A stretch of DNA of 64,000 nucleotides from CAVZRC01 sp963777695. Lineage in GTDB: Bacteria > Planctomycetota > Planctomycetia > Isosphaerales > Isosphaeraceae. The notes under the pieces were generated by a model. That model was not told the origin of the DNA. It ran no database searches and saw nothing but the letters and a program-made list of their open reading frames with translations. The stretch spans positions 620,001-684,000 of the forward strand of contig CAVZRC010000003.1 in the NCBI GenBank assembly GCA_963777695.1. Reading direction: 5' to 3'. The translations under genes and the position numbers were made by a program. Positions 48,526 through 57,510 of the stretch are shown here, in pieces (the first letter of the stretch is position 1; each line of letters begins with the position of its first letter).

Positions 48526-49636
48526 TCAGGGTGCGAAGACGTCGTCCGGCAGCGGCGTGCCGAAGATGAGGCGCTCGGCCTCGCGGCGGAGCTGATCGGC
48601 CGACTGCTGCTGCCGGTTGAGGATGCCGGCCGCCGGATCGCGGGGCTTCGGGCATCGGTCGAGCATCGCCAGGGCGCCTGGACGATCGCCCGAGCGACAC
48701 AGGGCCATCGCCAGGAAGGCGGCATCCGAGGGCCGGACCTGGCCGTCGGCCGCGGCGATCCCACGGCGGATCGACTCGATCGCCTCGAGGTCCCGCCCCG
48801 ATCGGTAATACACGGCCCCCGTCAGGCGGAGGGAACTTGATCGGAGCGCCTCGATCGGGGCCGAGGCTCCCCCCGGGGACGCCGTCGCCCAGGCCAGGGC
48901 CTCGCCGTCCGCGCCGATACCGCCGGGGCCCAGCGTGCAGACGTGCGCGAGCTGCCATGCGACTTCGGGCTCCGGCAGTGAGGCCGGATACCGCGATCGC
49001 ATGGTCGCGCAGGTCCGGCGATAGCCTTCCTCATCGCCGTCGGCGAGGTGGGTCAGGGCGGCCCACTCCCAGACCTCGAAGGGCACCGTGTCGCGGGCGA
49101 TGCCCCGATCGAAAAGGAGGGCGGACTCGCGGTAGCGACCGGCGCGGGCGCGATGCTCGGCGATCCGCACCAGCACGGGGACCTCCGCGCCGAGGTCGAC
49201 GGCGCGGGCCTGGTCCGCATCGCGATCGGCCGGGCGCCCGAGGGCCTCGAATGCCTCGGCGCGGATCGCGAAGGGCCGCCAGTTGTCGGGGCGCACGGCG
49301 ATGGCGCGGTCTAGCAGGAGCAGGGCCCCGTCGGCGCGGCCGGCGGCGCGCAAATCCTCGGCCCGGTGGGCGAGCCAGTTGACGACGCGATCGCGCGGGC
49401 CCAGCTCGAGGGCACGGTCGAGGTCGGCCCGCGCCGCCGCGGCGTCGCCCCCCTCGCGGAGCCGGGAGAGGGCGCGGCGGGCGTGGAGTAGCCCCTCGCC
49501 GGGCCGGGCCGCGAGCAGCCGGTCGAGGTGCCATCGCGCCGCGAAGCCGTCGCCGGCCGCTTCCGCGTCGCGGGCGCAGTCCTCGTGCCATTCCGTCCCT
49601 CGGGGGATGTGGATCGATGGCCCCGCATCCTCAGAG
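48526..49636 (-). pseudogene. 3' part of the kinase-WD40-TPR gene, cut off by an insertion sequence
   Basis: An open frame through about 370 codons without its own start. It begins next to the IS end with SEDAGPSIHIPRGTEWHEDC, then runs through TPR-like units: ARDAEAAGDGFAARWHLDRLL, LLLLDRAIAVRPDNWRPFAI, DRDADQARAVDLGAEVPVL and GRDLEAIESIRRGIAAA. This is the C-terminal region usual for the giant ECF-linked kinases of Isosphaeraceae. The missing N-terminal part lies at 52180-55440 on the same strand. Cutting out the element between the two joins ...WRLRQEEDQT to SEDAGPS in frame. Confidence 0.85.
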
Positions 49637-52179
49637 CTCCTGATCTGTGACTATCGCAGGATGAGGGTCGTAGGAATTATCTGCTTGCCGCGGTGGCGTT
49701 TAGGAGATCCTCGTCTGAGCGGACAAGTGTGCGTGATGGGAAATGGAAATGGTACCTTCTTTGATTGTCAAGATCACCTGGCACATACCAGGAGGAAGGT
49801 ACCATTCCCCAAGCATTATTACCGCTTATCGCCGACGGTGCCACGCGCATTAGCGGCACAATCAGCGTCGTCCGCCAAGACGGCCAATGGATCTACTTCT
49901 GCGGGGTTCAGCCGGTCTTTCAACACGCCGAGGACGACCGCCGCTCGTTTCGGATGTTTACCGCCCAACTGATCTGCCAGGGCGCGTGCCGCCAGGTGGA
50001 TATCGTGCGGGCCTTCGGCGTCGCCAAGAACGGCGTCATTCGCAGCGTCGCCCGCTATCAAGCCGGAGGCGTCCAGGCGTTCTACGCGCCGCGCGCGACG
50101 CGCGGCGCCTCGGTGATGACGCCGGAGGTTACGGCCCGAGCGCAACAGTTGCTCGGAGCCGGTCGGAGCCGGAACGAAGTCGCCGAGCGACTGGGCCTCA
50201 AGCGCGATACCCTGCGCAAGGCCATCCAGCAGCGACGACTGATCGAGCCCTGTCCGCGCCAGCCGGAGGAGTCCGCGGCGGAAACCGCTCCCGCTCAACC
50301 GACGCCCCGTGCCAACGACCCCTCCGCGCGGGATGTGCCGCCCGGCGGCGTGGGGCCGGGGAATCCTCAACCGACGCCCGGTGCCACCGACCGGTCCACG
50401 CGGGCGGTCCTTGATGCCGCCGCCGAGATGGGCACGGCCTGCACCCGGCCCGACGAACGCGCCCTGGCGTCCTTCGGTCTGCTCGACGCGGCTCCGACCC
50501 GTTTCGAGACCTGCCGCGACGTCGCCTGCGGCGGCGTGCTCTGCGCCCTGCCGGCCTTGGAGGCCAATGGCCTGTTCCGGCACATCCAGGAGGGCCTGGC
50601 ACGGTTGCGCGGCTACTACAGCACGCTGCACGTGATGATCCTGCTGGCCTACATGGCCCTGTGCCGCATCAAGACCGTCGAGCAGTTGCAGTACCGGCCG
50701 CCGGGCGAGTTGGGCAAGCTGTTGGGCCTGGATCGCATCCCCGAGGTCCGTTGCCTGCGGCACAAACTGGCCGCCCTGAGTCGCGACGACGCCCCGAAGA
50801 AATGGGCCGGCCTGCTGTCGCGAGACTGGTTGGAGGCCGAGCCGGAGCGGGCCGGCGCCTTGTATGTGGACGGGCACGTCCGCCTCTACCATGGCAGTCA
50901 GACCGCCCTGCCCAAACGCTTCGTCTCGCGGCAGCGATTGTGCCTGCGGGGGACGACCGACTACTGGGTCAACGACATCCTGGGCCGGCCGTTCTTCGCG
51001 GTCGAACGAACGATCGACCACGGGTTGCTCGAGGTGTTGCGCAGCGACATCGTGCCGCGACTGCTCGAGGAGGTCCCCGGCCAGCCGACCGAGGCCGAGC
51101 TCAAGGCCGACCGCTATCGGTCGCGGTTCGTGATCCTGTTCGACCGCGAAGGATACAGCCCGGAGTTCTTCCGGGAGATGTGGCAGGACCACCGCATCGC
51201 CTGCATCACCTACCATAAGTATCCCAAGGACGACTGGCCCGTGACCGAGTTCGCCGAGGTCGAAGCGACGCTGCCTCACGGCGAGCCCGTCCGATTGCGA
51301 CTGGCCGAGCGCGGGACCTGGATCGGCTCGCGGAAGAGCGGGCTCTGGGTGCGGGAGATCCGCAAGCTGACCACCAGCGGACATCAGGTGAGCCTGATCA
51401 GCACGGCATTCGGCGAATCGGCGCGGCAGGACTCTGTTCGGCTGTTCAGTCGATGGTCCCAGGAAAACTTCTTCCGATACATGATGCAACACTTTGCGAT
51501 TGACCTGCTTAACGAGTACGGCACGGAGACGATTCCTGAGACCAAACGGCCGGTGGTCAACCCCAAATGGCGGGAACTGGACCGGCGGAAACGCTCGGTC
51601 AAATCGCAGCTGACCCATCGACAGGCCCGGTTCGCTGCACTGACATTGCACCCGGAGTCCGACGAGTCGGCGCGGGCGAGATGGGAGGGGCGCAAAGCCG
51701 GATTGGTGGAAGAGATCGAGCAGTTCGACCACGAATTGATCGCGATCAACAGCCAGTTGAAGACAACCCCCCGCCACCTGGCATGGGACGAGTTGCCGGA
51801 GGCCGAGAGATTCGAGCGGCTGGCCCCCAGTCGCAAGCAACTGGTGGACACGGTGAAGATGATCGCCTACCGCGCCGAGACGGCGTTGGCATCGATCGTG
51901 CGCGAGGAACTGGCCCGGCCCGACGACGCCCGCAGCCTGCTGCGCGACCTGTTTAGCTCCGAGGCCGACCTGGTGCCTGAGGTGGAACAGGGGATACTAC
52001 GTGTGCAGGTCCATCCGATGTCGAACCCGCGGTCCGACCGCGCCATCGCTCATCTGCTGGAGCATCTCAACGCCGGGGAGTTTACCTATCCGGGCACCGA
52101 TCTGCGGTTGGTCTACTCGATCGCCGGTGAGGCCGAAACCCCGAACTTGGCTCCACATCTAAATCCCGCAGATCAGGAG
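49637..52179 (+). mobile_element. Insertion sequence, 2.54 kb, interrupting the kinase gene
   Basis: An 11-bp perfect inverted repeat, CTCCTGATCTG at 49637-49647 and CAGATCAGGAG at 52169-52179, marks the ends. Removing 49637-52179 joins the kinase halves as EAWRLRQEEDQT-SEDAGPSIHIPRGTEW, which fits the family. An alternative boundary exists: a 6-bp direct repeat CTGATC at 49640-49645 and 52182-52187 would be the target duplication, and that excision also keeps a frame open, though with a less family-like protein (GGSARRRIR). The ends are therefore certain to within about 10 bases. One gene, an 806-residue-class transposase, fills the element. Confidence 0.85.
49748..49806 (+). promoter_or_regulatory. 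Hairpin embracing the transposase ribosome-binding site
   Basis: AATGGTACCTTC (49748-49759) pairs perfectly with GAAGGTACCATT (49795-49806). Inside, CCTGG/CCAGG forms a nested stem with loop CACATA. The AGGAGG Shine-Dalgarno sits between the inner and outer right arms, and the proposed ATT start is the end of the outer arm. In a transcript entering from outside, the structure would hide the start site. Sequestered start sites are an established way insertion sequences limit transposase synthesis; its use here is inferred. Confidence 0.6.
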
Positions 52180-52185
52180 GTCTGA
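49804..52185 (+). CDS. Large DDE-type transposase of the insertion sequence
   Basis: About 793 residues. N-terminal HTH regions (VDIVRAFGVAKNGVIRSVARY; RSRNEVAERLGLKRDTLRKAI) precede a catalytic core with candidate acidic residues in LYVDGHVRLYHG, VILFDREGYSPEFF and RWSQENFFRYMMQHFAIDLL. This resembles the large putative transposases distantly related to the IS4 group; a precise family is not claimed. ATT at 49804 follows AGGAGG by 8 bases, and homologues I recall start near PQALLPLIADG; a TTG at 49765 is the other option. The stop TGA (52183-52185) lies outside the inverted repeat, in the host sequence. The frame is intact. Confidence 0.8.
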   Translation: MPQALLPLIADGATRISGTISVVRQDGQWIYFCGVQPVFQHAEDDRRSFRMFTAQLICQGACRQVDIVRAFGVAKNGVIRSVARYQAGGVQAFYAPRATRGASVMTPEVTARAQQLLGAGRSRNEVAERLGLKRDTLRKAIQQRRLIEPCPRQPEESAAETAPAQPTPRANDPSARDVPPGGVGPGNPQPTPGATDRSTRAVLDAAAEMGTACTRPDERALASFGLLDAAPTRFETCRDVACGGVLCALPALEANGLFRHIQEGLARLRGYYSTLHVMILLAYMALCRIKTVEQLQYRPPGELGKLLGLDRIPEVRCLRHKLAALSRDDAPKKWAGLLSRDWLEAEPERAGALYVDGHVRLYHGSQTALPKRFVSRQRLCLRGTTDYWVNDILGRPFFAVERTIDHGLLEVLRSDIVPRLLEEVPGQPTEAELKADRYRSRFVILFDREGYSPEFFREMWQDHRIACITYHKYPKDDWPVTEFAEVEATLPHGEPVRLRLAERGTWIGSRKSGLWVREIRKLTTSGHQVSLISTAFGESARQDSVRLFSRWSQENFFRYMMQHFAIDLLNEYGTETIPETKRPVVNPKWRELDRRKRSVKSQLTHRQARFAALTLHPESDESARARWEGRKAGLVEEIEQFDHELIAINSQLKTTPRHLAWDELPEAERFERLAPSRKQLVDTVKMIAYRAETALASIVREELARPDDARSLLRDLFSSEADLVPEVEQGILRVQVHPMSNPRSDRAIAHLLEHLNAGEFTYPGTDLRLVYSIAGEAETPNLAPHLNPADQEV

Positions 52186-55100
52186 TCCTCCTCCTGGCGG
52201 AGCCGCCAGGCCTCGGGTCGAGGACCCCGAGTTCGCCGGCCCCGTCGAGCTCCACGCCGGTCCGCGCCCCCACGCGACGGGACAGCCGATCGGCGGATCC
52301 CGGCGATGACCGGGGGAGGGGCCAGGCGATCAGGTGGCCGCGGGCGTCGGTGGCCATCAGCGTCGCGCCGTCGTTGCCGAAGGCCAGGCCGGTGATCCGG
52401 CCGCGGAGCACACGTGTCGGGCCGACCTGCCGCATCGAGGCGACGTCCCAGACCGAGACCGAGCCGTCATCGCACCCGGCCGCGAACAGGTTCCCCTCCG
52501 GCGCGAACGCCAGGTCCTGGGCGAGGTACCCCGGCAGGGTGATCGAGCCCGGCCGGGGCCGACCGTCGACGGCGCCCCAGGATCTGACGATGCTCTTCTC
52601 GGGCGCGCCCTGGGTGGCCGTCAGCAGGACGCGGCCGTCGGGGCTGAAGGCGACCCGGCCGACGACTTCGGCGTGGCGGAGCGGCCCGACGATGGCCCGG
52701 CCGTTGGCCGCGTCGATCAATCGGGCCGTGGTGTCGGTCGAGCCGGCGGCCAGCCGCGAGCCGTCCGGGCTGAAGGCCAGCCGGTGGACCCAATCCTTGA
52801 ATCGGATCGGCTCGCCCCGGGGACGTCGAGACGCCAGGTCCCAGATCACGAGCTGATGGGCATGCTCGGCCGTCCCCGAGGCCAGCGACCGGCCGTCGGG
52901 GCTGAAGGCGAGGCTGATGACGATCGAGCCGGCGTCCAGCATCGGGCCGATCGGCCGGCCGGTCGCGACGTCCCACAAGTGGCCGGCCCCGTTGAAGTCG
53001 CCGGTGGCCAGGACCTTGCCGTCGGGGGAGAATGCCAGCCGCGCCGGCCAGTTGGTGTGCGGCAACATCGGGGTCGTCGGCCGCCGGTCAGTACGATCCG
53101 GCCGTCGGGAGAGAAGGCCGCACACTGGATCGACGGCGGGTGGCGGAAAATCTGGTCCAGGGGCGGCCGGTGGCCAGGTCCCAGAGCCTCGCATGGTCCT
53201 CTGGGCCGAGGTTGAGCAGGAGCTTGCCATCGGGTGAGAAGAGCGGCGCGTCGCCATTCGGTATTGGGGGGGTGATCGCCCGGCCGCTGTCGGCATCCCA
53301 GACCCGGGCAGTCCCATCCGCTTGCCAGGTCGCGATCAACCCGGGCTTCGGCCCGAAGACGATACCATCGAGGGGGGCGCCGGTATCCAGCTCGCGCGGT
53401 TCGGGCCGGAGGTCCCGCGTGCTCCAGAACCGCACCACGCCGTCCTCACCGCCGGTCGCCAGCGATCGGCCATCGGGCGAGAACCGAACGTCGCGGATCG
53501 CACCGCGATCGCTCGACGGCCCGACCGGCCGCCCGCTGGCGAGGTCCCAGACCTGGGCGACCCGATCGCGGCTGCGGGTCGCCAGCAGTCGGCCGTCGGG
53601 CGAGAATGCGACCGACTTGACGGGCTCGCCATGGAACAGGGGCGGGCCGATGGGCATGCCGGATCCGGCTTCCCAGAGCCGCGCCCGGCGATCGGCGCCG
53701 CCGGTGGCGAGCAGCCGGCCGTCGCGTGAGATCGCGACGCAGAGGACCTGATCGCCGTGCCGGATCGGCGGGCGGAGCGGCCGGCCGGTCGTCGCGTCCC
53801 AGAACTGGGCGGTGCCATCATTGGAGCCGGTCAGGATGGCCGAGCCGTCGGGGCTGTACACCGCCTGGTTGATGATCGCCTGGTGTTCCAGTATCGCCCG
53901 GATCGGGATCGTGCTGGCGCCCCAGGCGTCGAGGTTGTCCCGGGCGAGGCGCAGGAGGTCCGGGCGCTCCGCCGGGGCCCTGCGGATCGAGTCGGCCATC
54001 CAGAGCAAGCCCTGGTCGATCTCGCCGGCCCGGGCCAGGGCGATCCCCCGGTCCAGTTCGCCGATGGCCACCTCGGCCTGGGCCTCGGCCCGCAGCCGCG
54101 ACTCCGCGTCCGCGGCCCGCTTCGCCCGGAGCGACTCGGCGTCGGCCCGGCGCCATAGCCAGGTCACCGACGCGAATCCCGTGACGAACATCAGGACCAG
54201 CGCGAAGAGCAATACCGCCTCGGTCGGCTTGCGGCGACACCATCGCCAGGCGATCTCCCAGGCGCCGGCCCGCCGCGCCTGGATCGGCCGACCCTCGAGG
54301 AACCGCTCGAGCTCCTCCGCGAGGGCCTTCGCGGTCGCATATCGACGGGCGGGGTCCCGCTCCAGGCACTTCAAACCGATGGTCTCCAGGTCTCAAGGCA
54401 CCTGGGGCCTCAGGCGCCGTGGCGGCACCACGTCGCCGGCGACGACCTGACACATCGTCTCGTGTCGCGAGCTGCCGCGGAACGGGGGGCGGCCGACCAG
54501 CATCTCGTAGAGGATCGCGCCCAGGCCATAGACGTCGGTCGCCGGCCCCTGCGACGAGTCGCCGAGCAATCCGGTCTGCTCCGGGGCCATGTAGCTGGGC
54601 GAGCCCATCGCCGGGCCGCTGAACGTGAGCCCGGCGTCATCCTCGATCGGCTTCGCCAGGCCGAAATCGCTGATCTTCGGGACCAGCCGGCCTCGCCGGT
54701 CGGGGCCTTCGCCACCCTCGTCGGAGAGGAGGATGTTGCTGGGCTTGAGGTCGCGATGGATGATCCCCCGATCGTGCGCCGCCTGGAGCGCCCCGGCCAG
54801 AGGCAAGACCAGCTCGACCGCCTCGCGCATCGGCAGCGGGCCATCGCGGAGCCGATGCGACAGGTCGCCGCCCTCGACCCATTCCATCACCAGGAAGTCG
54901 AGCCCGTCATGCTCGTCGCCCCCATAAATCCGCACCACGTTCGGATGTCGCAGCCGGGCCAGTGCCAGGATCTCGCGGCGGAACCGCTCGCGCGAGCCGG
55001 CGCCGGCCGTCCGCCCGTCGGAGAGGATCTTCAACGCCACGGGCCGTTGAAGACCGCGCTGCTCGGCGCGATAGACGATCCCCATGCCGCCCCGACCGAC

Positions 55101-55440
55101 CTCGCGGATCCCGCCGAAGCCCGGCAGCTCGCCGGGAAGCCCCCCCCTGGCAGGGCCCGCCGCCGAGTGGCCGGACTCGACCGGATCCGACCCGCCGCTC
55201 GCCCGCGGCGACCGGAGGCCCGCCAGCCGATCGAGCAAGGCACCCGTTCGTAGCCCGACGCCGGGCGACGATCCTGACAGTCCGAGATCGACCGAGAGCT
55301 CCCAGTCGGAGACGGCATGCAACAGCCGTTCAACACGGCTCGCAGAGATCGAGATGGTCCTCGATCTCGCCGCCTTCCGATTCGCCCACCTCGCCTCGCA
55401 GCAATGCGACGAGCCGCTCGAGGGGCGGACACGCGTTCAT
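52180..55440 (-). pseudogene. 5' part of Ser/Thr kinase-WD40-TPR gene, IS-interrupted and frame-broken
   Basis: The ATG at 55440 overlaps the ECF sigma stop (ATGA). A zinc-finger-like N-terminus comes first (MNACPPLERLVALLRGEVG...DHLDLCEPC), with an extra T near 55330. A kinase domain follows: GRGGMGIVYRAE, VALKIL, HRDLKPSNILLS, DFGLAKP and SYMAPEQ. An in-frame TGA at 54393-54395 replaces the expected Arg before DLETIGLKCLERDPARRY. A membrane helix (LFALVLMFVTGFASVTWLW) leads to about ten WD40 repeats (AFSPDGR...LWD), with frame changes near 53160, 53090 and 52210. The gene originally coded for about 1450 residues, including the TPR part beyond the IS. It would act as a membrane signalling kinase with its sigma factor. 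Confidence 0.85.
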
Positions 55441-56042
55441 GGAGAGACGGGCTCCTCGCGGAGGACCTCCTCGCGGATCAGGCGGCGCACCTTGCTGCTC
55501 GCCGCATAGGTGCTCCCGAGCCTCATCCCCAGACGGCCGGCGGCGTCCTCGCCGGAGAGTCGCTCCAGGTTGAGAAGCAAGAACGCCTGCCACGTCTGCG
55601 GCTCGACCCGACTCCGGACCCGTTCCATCGCCGCTCGGAGCCTCTCCTGGGCGTATTCCCTCTCGATGACTTCGGAGAGGTCGTTGCGGGCCGCGATCGC
55701 ATCGAACCGGCCCCCTGCGTCCTCGCCCCCGATCCCCTGATTCCAGTTCCGCCGCCGCTTCTCGAAGTCGCGCCACGAGGTGTGCGCGAGCGCGCGGAGC
55801 CAGCCCCGGAATCGTCGGGACGCATCGTATTCGAACGTTTCGAACCTCCGCGAGAGACGGATCAGCACATCCTGCGTCAAGTCGTGGGCGTCGGCATCCT
55901 GCAACCCCCAGCGGCGACACCAATGGAGGATGCGCGGCCCGTACGTCCTGACAAATCGCGCCCACGCCGCGGCATCATCGGGCTGCTTGTGAAGGATCGC
56001 GAGCAGGGTGACGCTCGTGTCCGGAAAACTGAGGTGCGGCAT
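55437..56042 (-). CDS. ECF-type RNA polymerase sigma factor
   Basis: About 201 residues. Region 2 reads WARFVRTYGPRILHWCRRWGLQDADAHDLTQDVLIRLSRRFETFEYD, and RFRGWLRALAHTSWRDFEKRRR follows. Region 4 is weaker (TWQAFLLLNLERLSGEDAAGRLGMRLGSTYAASSKVRRLIREE). This is the planctomycete ECF group that is genetically linked to giant protein kinases, here by a 4-base overlap. It should direct a small regulon under control of the kinase. With the kinase split by an IS, its input is probably lost. ATG at 56042 gives MPHLSFPDTSVTLL; earlier ATGs are open. The frame is intact. Confidence 0.88.
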   Translation of the reverse strand: MPHLSFPDTSVTLLAILHKQPDDAAAWARFVRTYGPRILHWCRRWGLQDADAHDLTQDVLIRLSRRFETFEYDASRRFRGWLRALAHTSWRDFEKRRRNWNQGIGGEDAGGRFDAIAARNDLSEVIEREYAQERLRAAMERVRSRVEPQTWQAFLLLNLERLSGEDAAGRLGMRLGSTYAASSKVRRLIREEVLREEPVSP

Positions 56043-56381
56043 CGTCGGTTGAGTCTCGCCTTCGGATGTTTCGATCAGATCGGCGACCATCGACTGATAA
56101 CCCGTTCGTTCGGGCCACAGTCGCACACGGAACGAAACTTTGCCGGCTTTTCTCGCACGGAATCCAGCAAACGGATAGCAGCATACAACGGCCCATCTGT
56201 GTGGTCAAGCACGCCGACTGGCTTGACTAAAAAGGCGCGACGGATTGTCGATTCTGCGAATCATCGAGCGTCTCCAAACGTCCGGAGCGGACGGGCTCCC
56301 GGTTTCTTTCGCGGGCCGGCTGGGGTAAAAGGGGAGCGGGTCGATACCTCGCTCATTCATTCCCGGGAGGAGACGTCAACG

Positions 56382-57287
56382 ATGTCACGTGGATTGAGTC
56401 GTCGTGAGTTGCTGGTAGCCGGCGGAGCGGCGTGGCTGGGCGCCGGGGCGATGGGGCAGGTCCTGGCCCGTCCCCAGGGCTCTCCCAAGAAAGTCCTATT
56501 CTTTATCAAGAGTGCGGGCTTTCCCCACTCGGTCGTGACCCGGCCCGACAAGGGCAAGAAGCCGAGCCTCGCCGAGCAGATCTTGACGCGGGTCGGCAAG
56601 GAGCACGGGTTCGAGGTCCATGCGACCAAGGACGGCCGGGAGTTCGAGCCGGACAAGATCGGCCAGTGGGACGCGTTCGTCTTCGAGACGACCGGCAACC
56701 TGTTGACCGAAGGGCAGGGGGAGAAGAGCCCGGCGATGTCGCCCGACGGCGAGAAGGCGTTCCTCGACGCGATCCGTGGCGGCAAGGGCTTCATCGGCAT
56801 GCACTGTGCCACGGACACCTTCGGCGTCCACCGGAAGAAGGGGGCCGATGACCCGTTCATCCAGATGATCGGCGGCCACTTCGCCGGGCACGGGAGGCAG
56901 CAAGAAGTCGAGATCGAGATCGCCGACCCCAAGTTCCCCGGCGTCGCCGAGGGCTTCGGCAGCTCGGGCAGGACCTTCCGGATCACGGATGAATGGTACG
57001 CCCAGAAGTACATCGCCGACGACCTGCGCGTCATCCTGGTCCAGGTCACCAAGGGGATGGAGGGCCGAGAGTATCAACGGCCCAATTTCCCCGAGACCTG
57101 GGCCCGGATGCACGGAAAGGGCCGGGTCTTCTACACCTCGATGGGCCATCGCGAGGACGTCTGGGAGAACCCGATGTACCAGGGGCTCCTGCTCGGCGCC
57201 CTTAACTGGACGACCGGCCGCATCGACGCCGACGTCACGCCGAATATCAAGGAAGTCACGCCCGAGTACTACAAGCTGGGAAGGTAA
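56382..57287 (+). CDS. ThuA-like domain protein with Tat leader
   Basis: 301 residues. The leader SRRELLVAGGAAWLGAGAMG has the twin arginines of a Tat signal. The ThuA (glutamine-amidotransferase-like) domain follows: KVLFFIKSAGFPHSVV, DAFVFETTGNL, GGKGFIGMHCATDTF and RITDEWYAQKYI, with GRVFYTSMGHREDVWENP near the end. ThuA proteins relate to disaccharide (trehalose) metabolism and are very common in planctomycete secretomes, usually of unknown substrate. The ATG at 56382 follows GGGAGGAG. The frame is open upstream but without coding features. The frame is intact. Confidence 0.88.
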   Translation: MSRGLSRRELLVAGGAAWLGAGAMGQVLARPQGSPKKVLFFIKSAGFPHSVVTRPDKGKKPSLAEQILTRVGKEHGFEVHATKDGREFEPDKIGQWDAFVFETTGNLLTEGQGEKSPAMSPDGEKAFLDAIRGGKGFIGMHCATDTFGVHRKKGADDPFIQMIGGHFAGHGRQQEVEIEIADPKFPGVAEGFGSSGRTFRITDEWYAQKYIADDLRVILVQVTKGMEGREYQRPNFPETWARMHGKGRVFYTSMGHREDVWENPMYQGLLLGALNWTTGRIDADVTPNIKEVTPEYYKLGR

Positions 57288-57330
57288 TGGTTTGAGGTGA
57301 GTCGGGCTCGGCGGGTCTCAGGACCCCGCC

Positions 57331-57431
57331 CTACTCCCGCTCGAAGGCGATCTTACCATCGACGATGGTCAAGAGGGCTTTCGTGGATAGCATCTCGCCA
57401 GGCTTGACGCGAAACGAGTCGCGAATTTCGC
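57331..57431 (-). pseudogene. C-terminal remnant of an amidohydrolase-like gene
   Basis: The minus strand reads GEIRDSFRVKPGEMLSTKALLTIVDGKIAFERE and a stop. This looks like the last strand pair of amidohydrolase-superfamily proteins (…LTIVDGKIVYE). Nothing upstream belongs to such a gene; a TGA and then the terminator of the giant repeat gene follow immediately. It appears to be a leftover of a deletion. Confidence 0.5.
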
Positions 57432-57436
57432 CTCAA

Positions 57437-57467
57437 CAAAAAAGGCCGTCCCATCCGGGGCGGCCTT
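57437..57467 (-). terminator. Rho-independent terminator of the giant repeat gene
   Basis: On the minus strand, AAGGCCGCCCC pairs with GGGACGGCCTT around the loop GGAT and is followed by a run of six T. It lies 44 bases after the stop of the repeat protein gene. Confidence 0.85.
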
Positions 57468-57510
57468 CTGATGGCATTGTTGGCTTGGGGCCTTCTTCTC
57501 CGCGCGTTCA

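Noticed and set aside
49640..52187. CTGATC as a firm 6-bp target duplication
   Set aside because: It overlaps the 11-bp inverted repeat and gives a less family-like rejoined kinase than cutting at the inverted-repeat ends. Kept only as the alternative boundary.
54393..54395. Selenocysteine or programmed read-through at the kinase TGA
   Set aside because: Arg is expected there by family pattern, no SECIS-like structure was seen, and the gene is otherwise broken.
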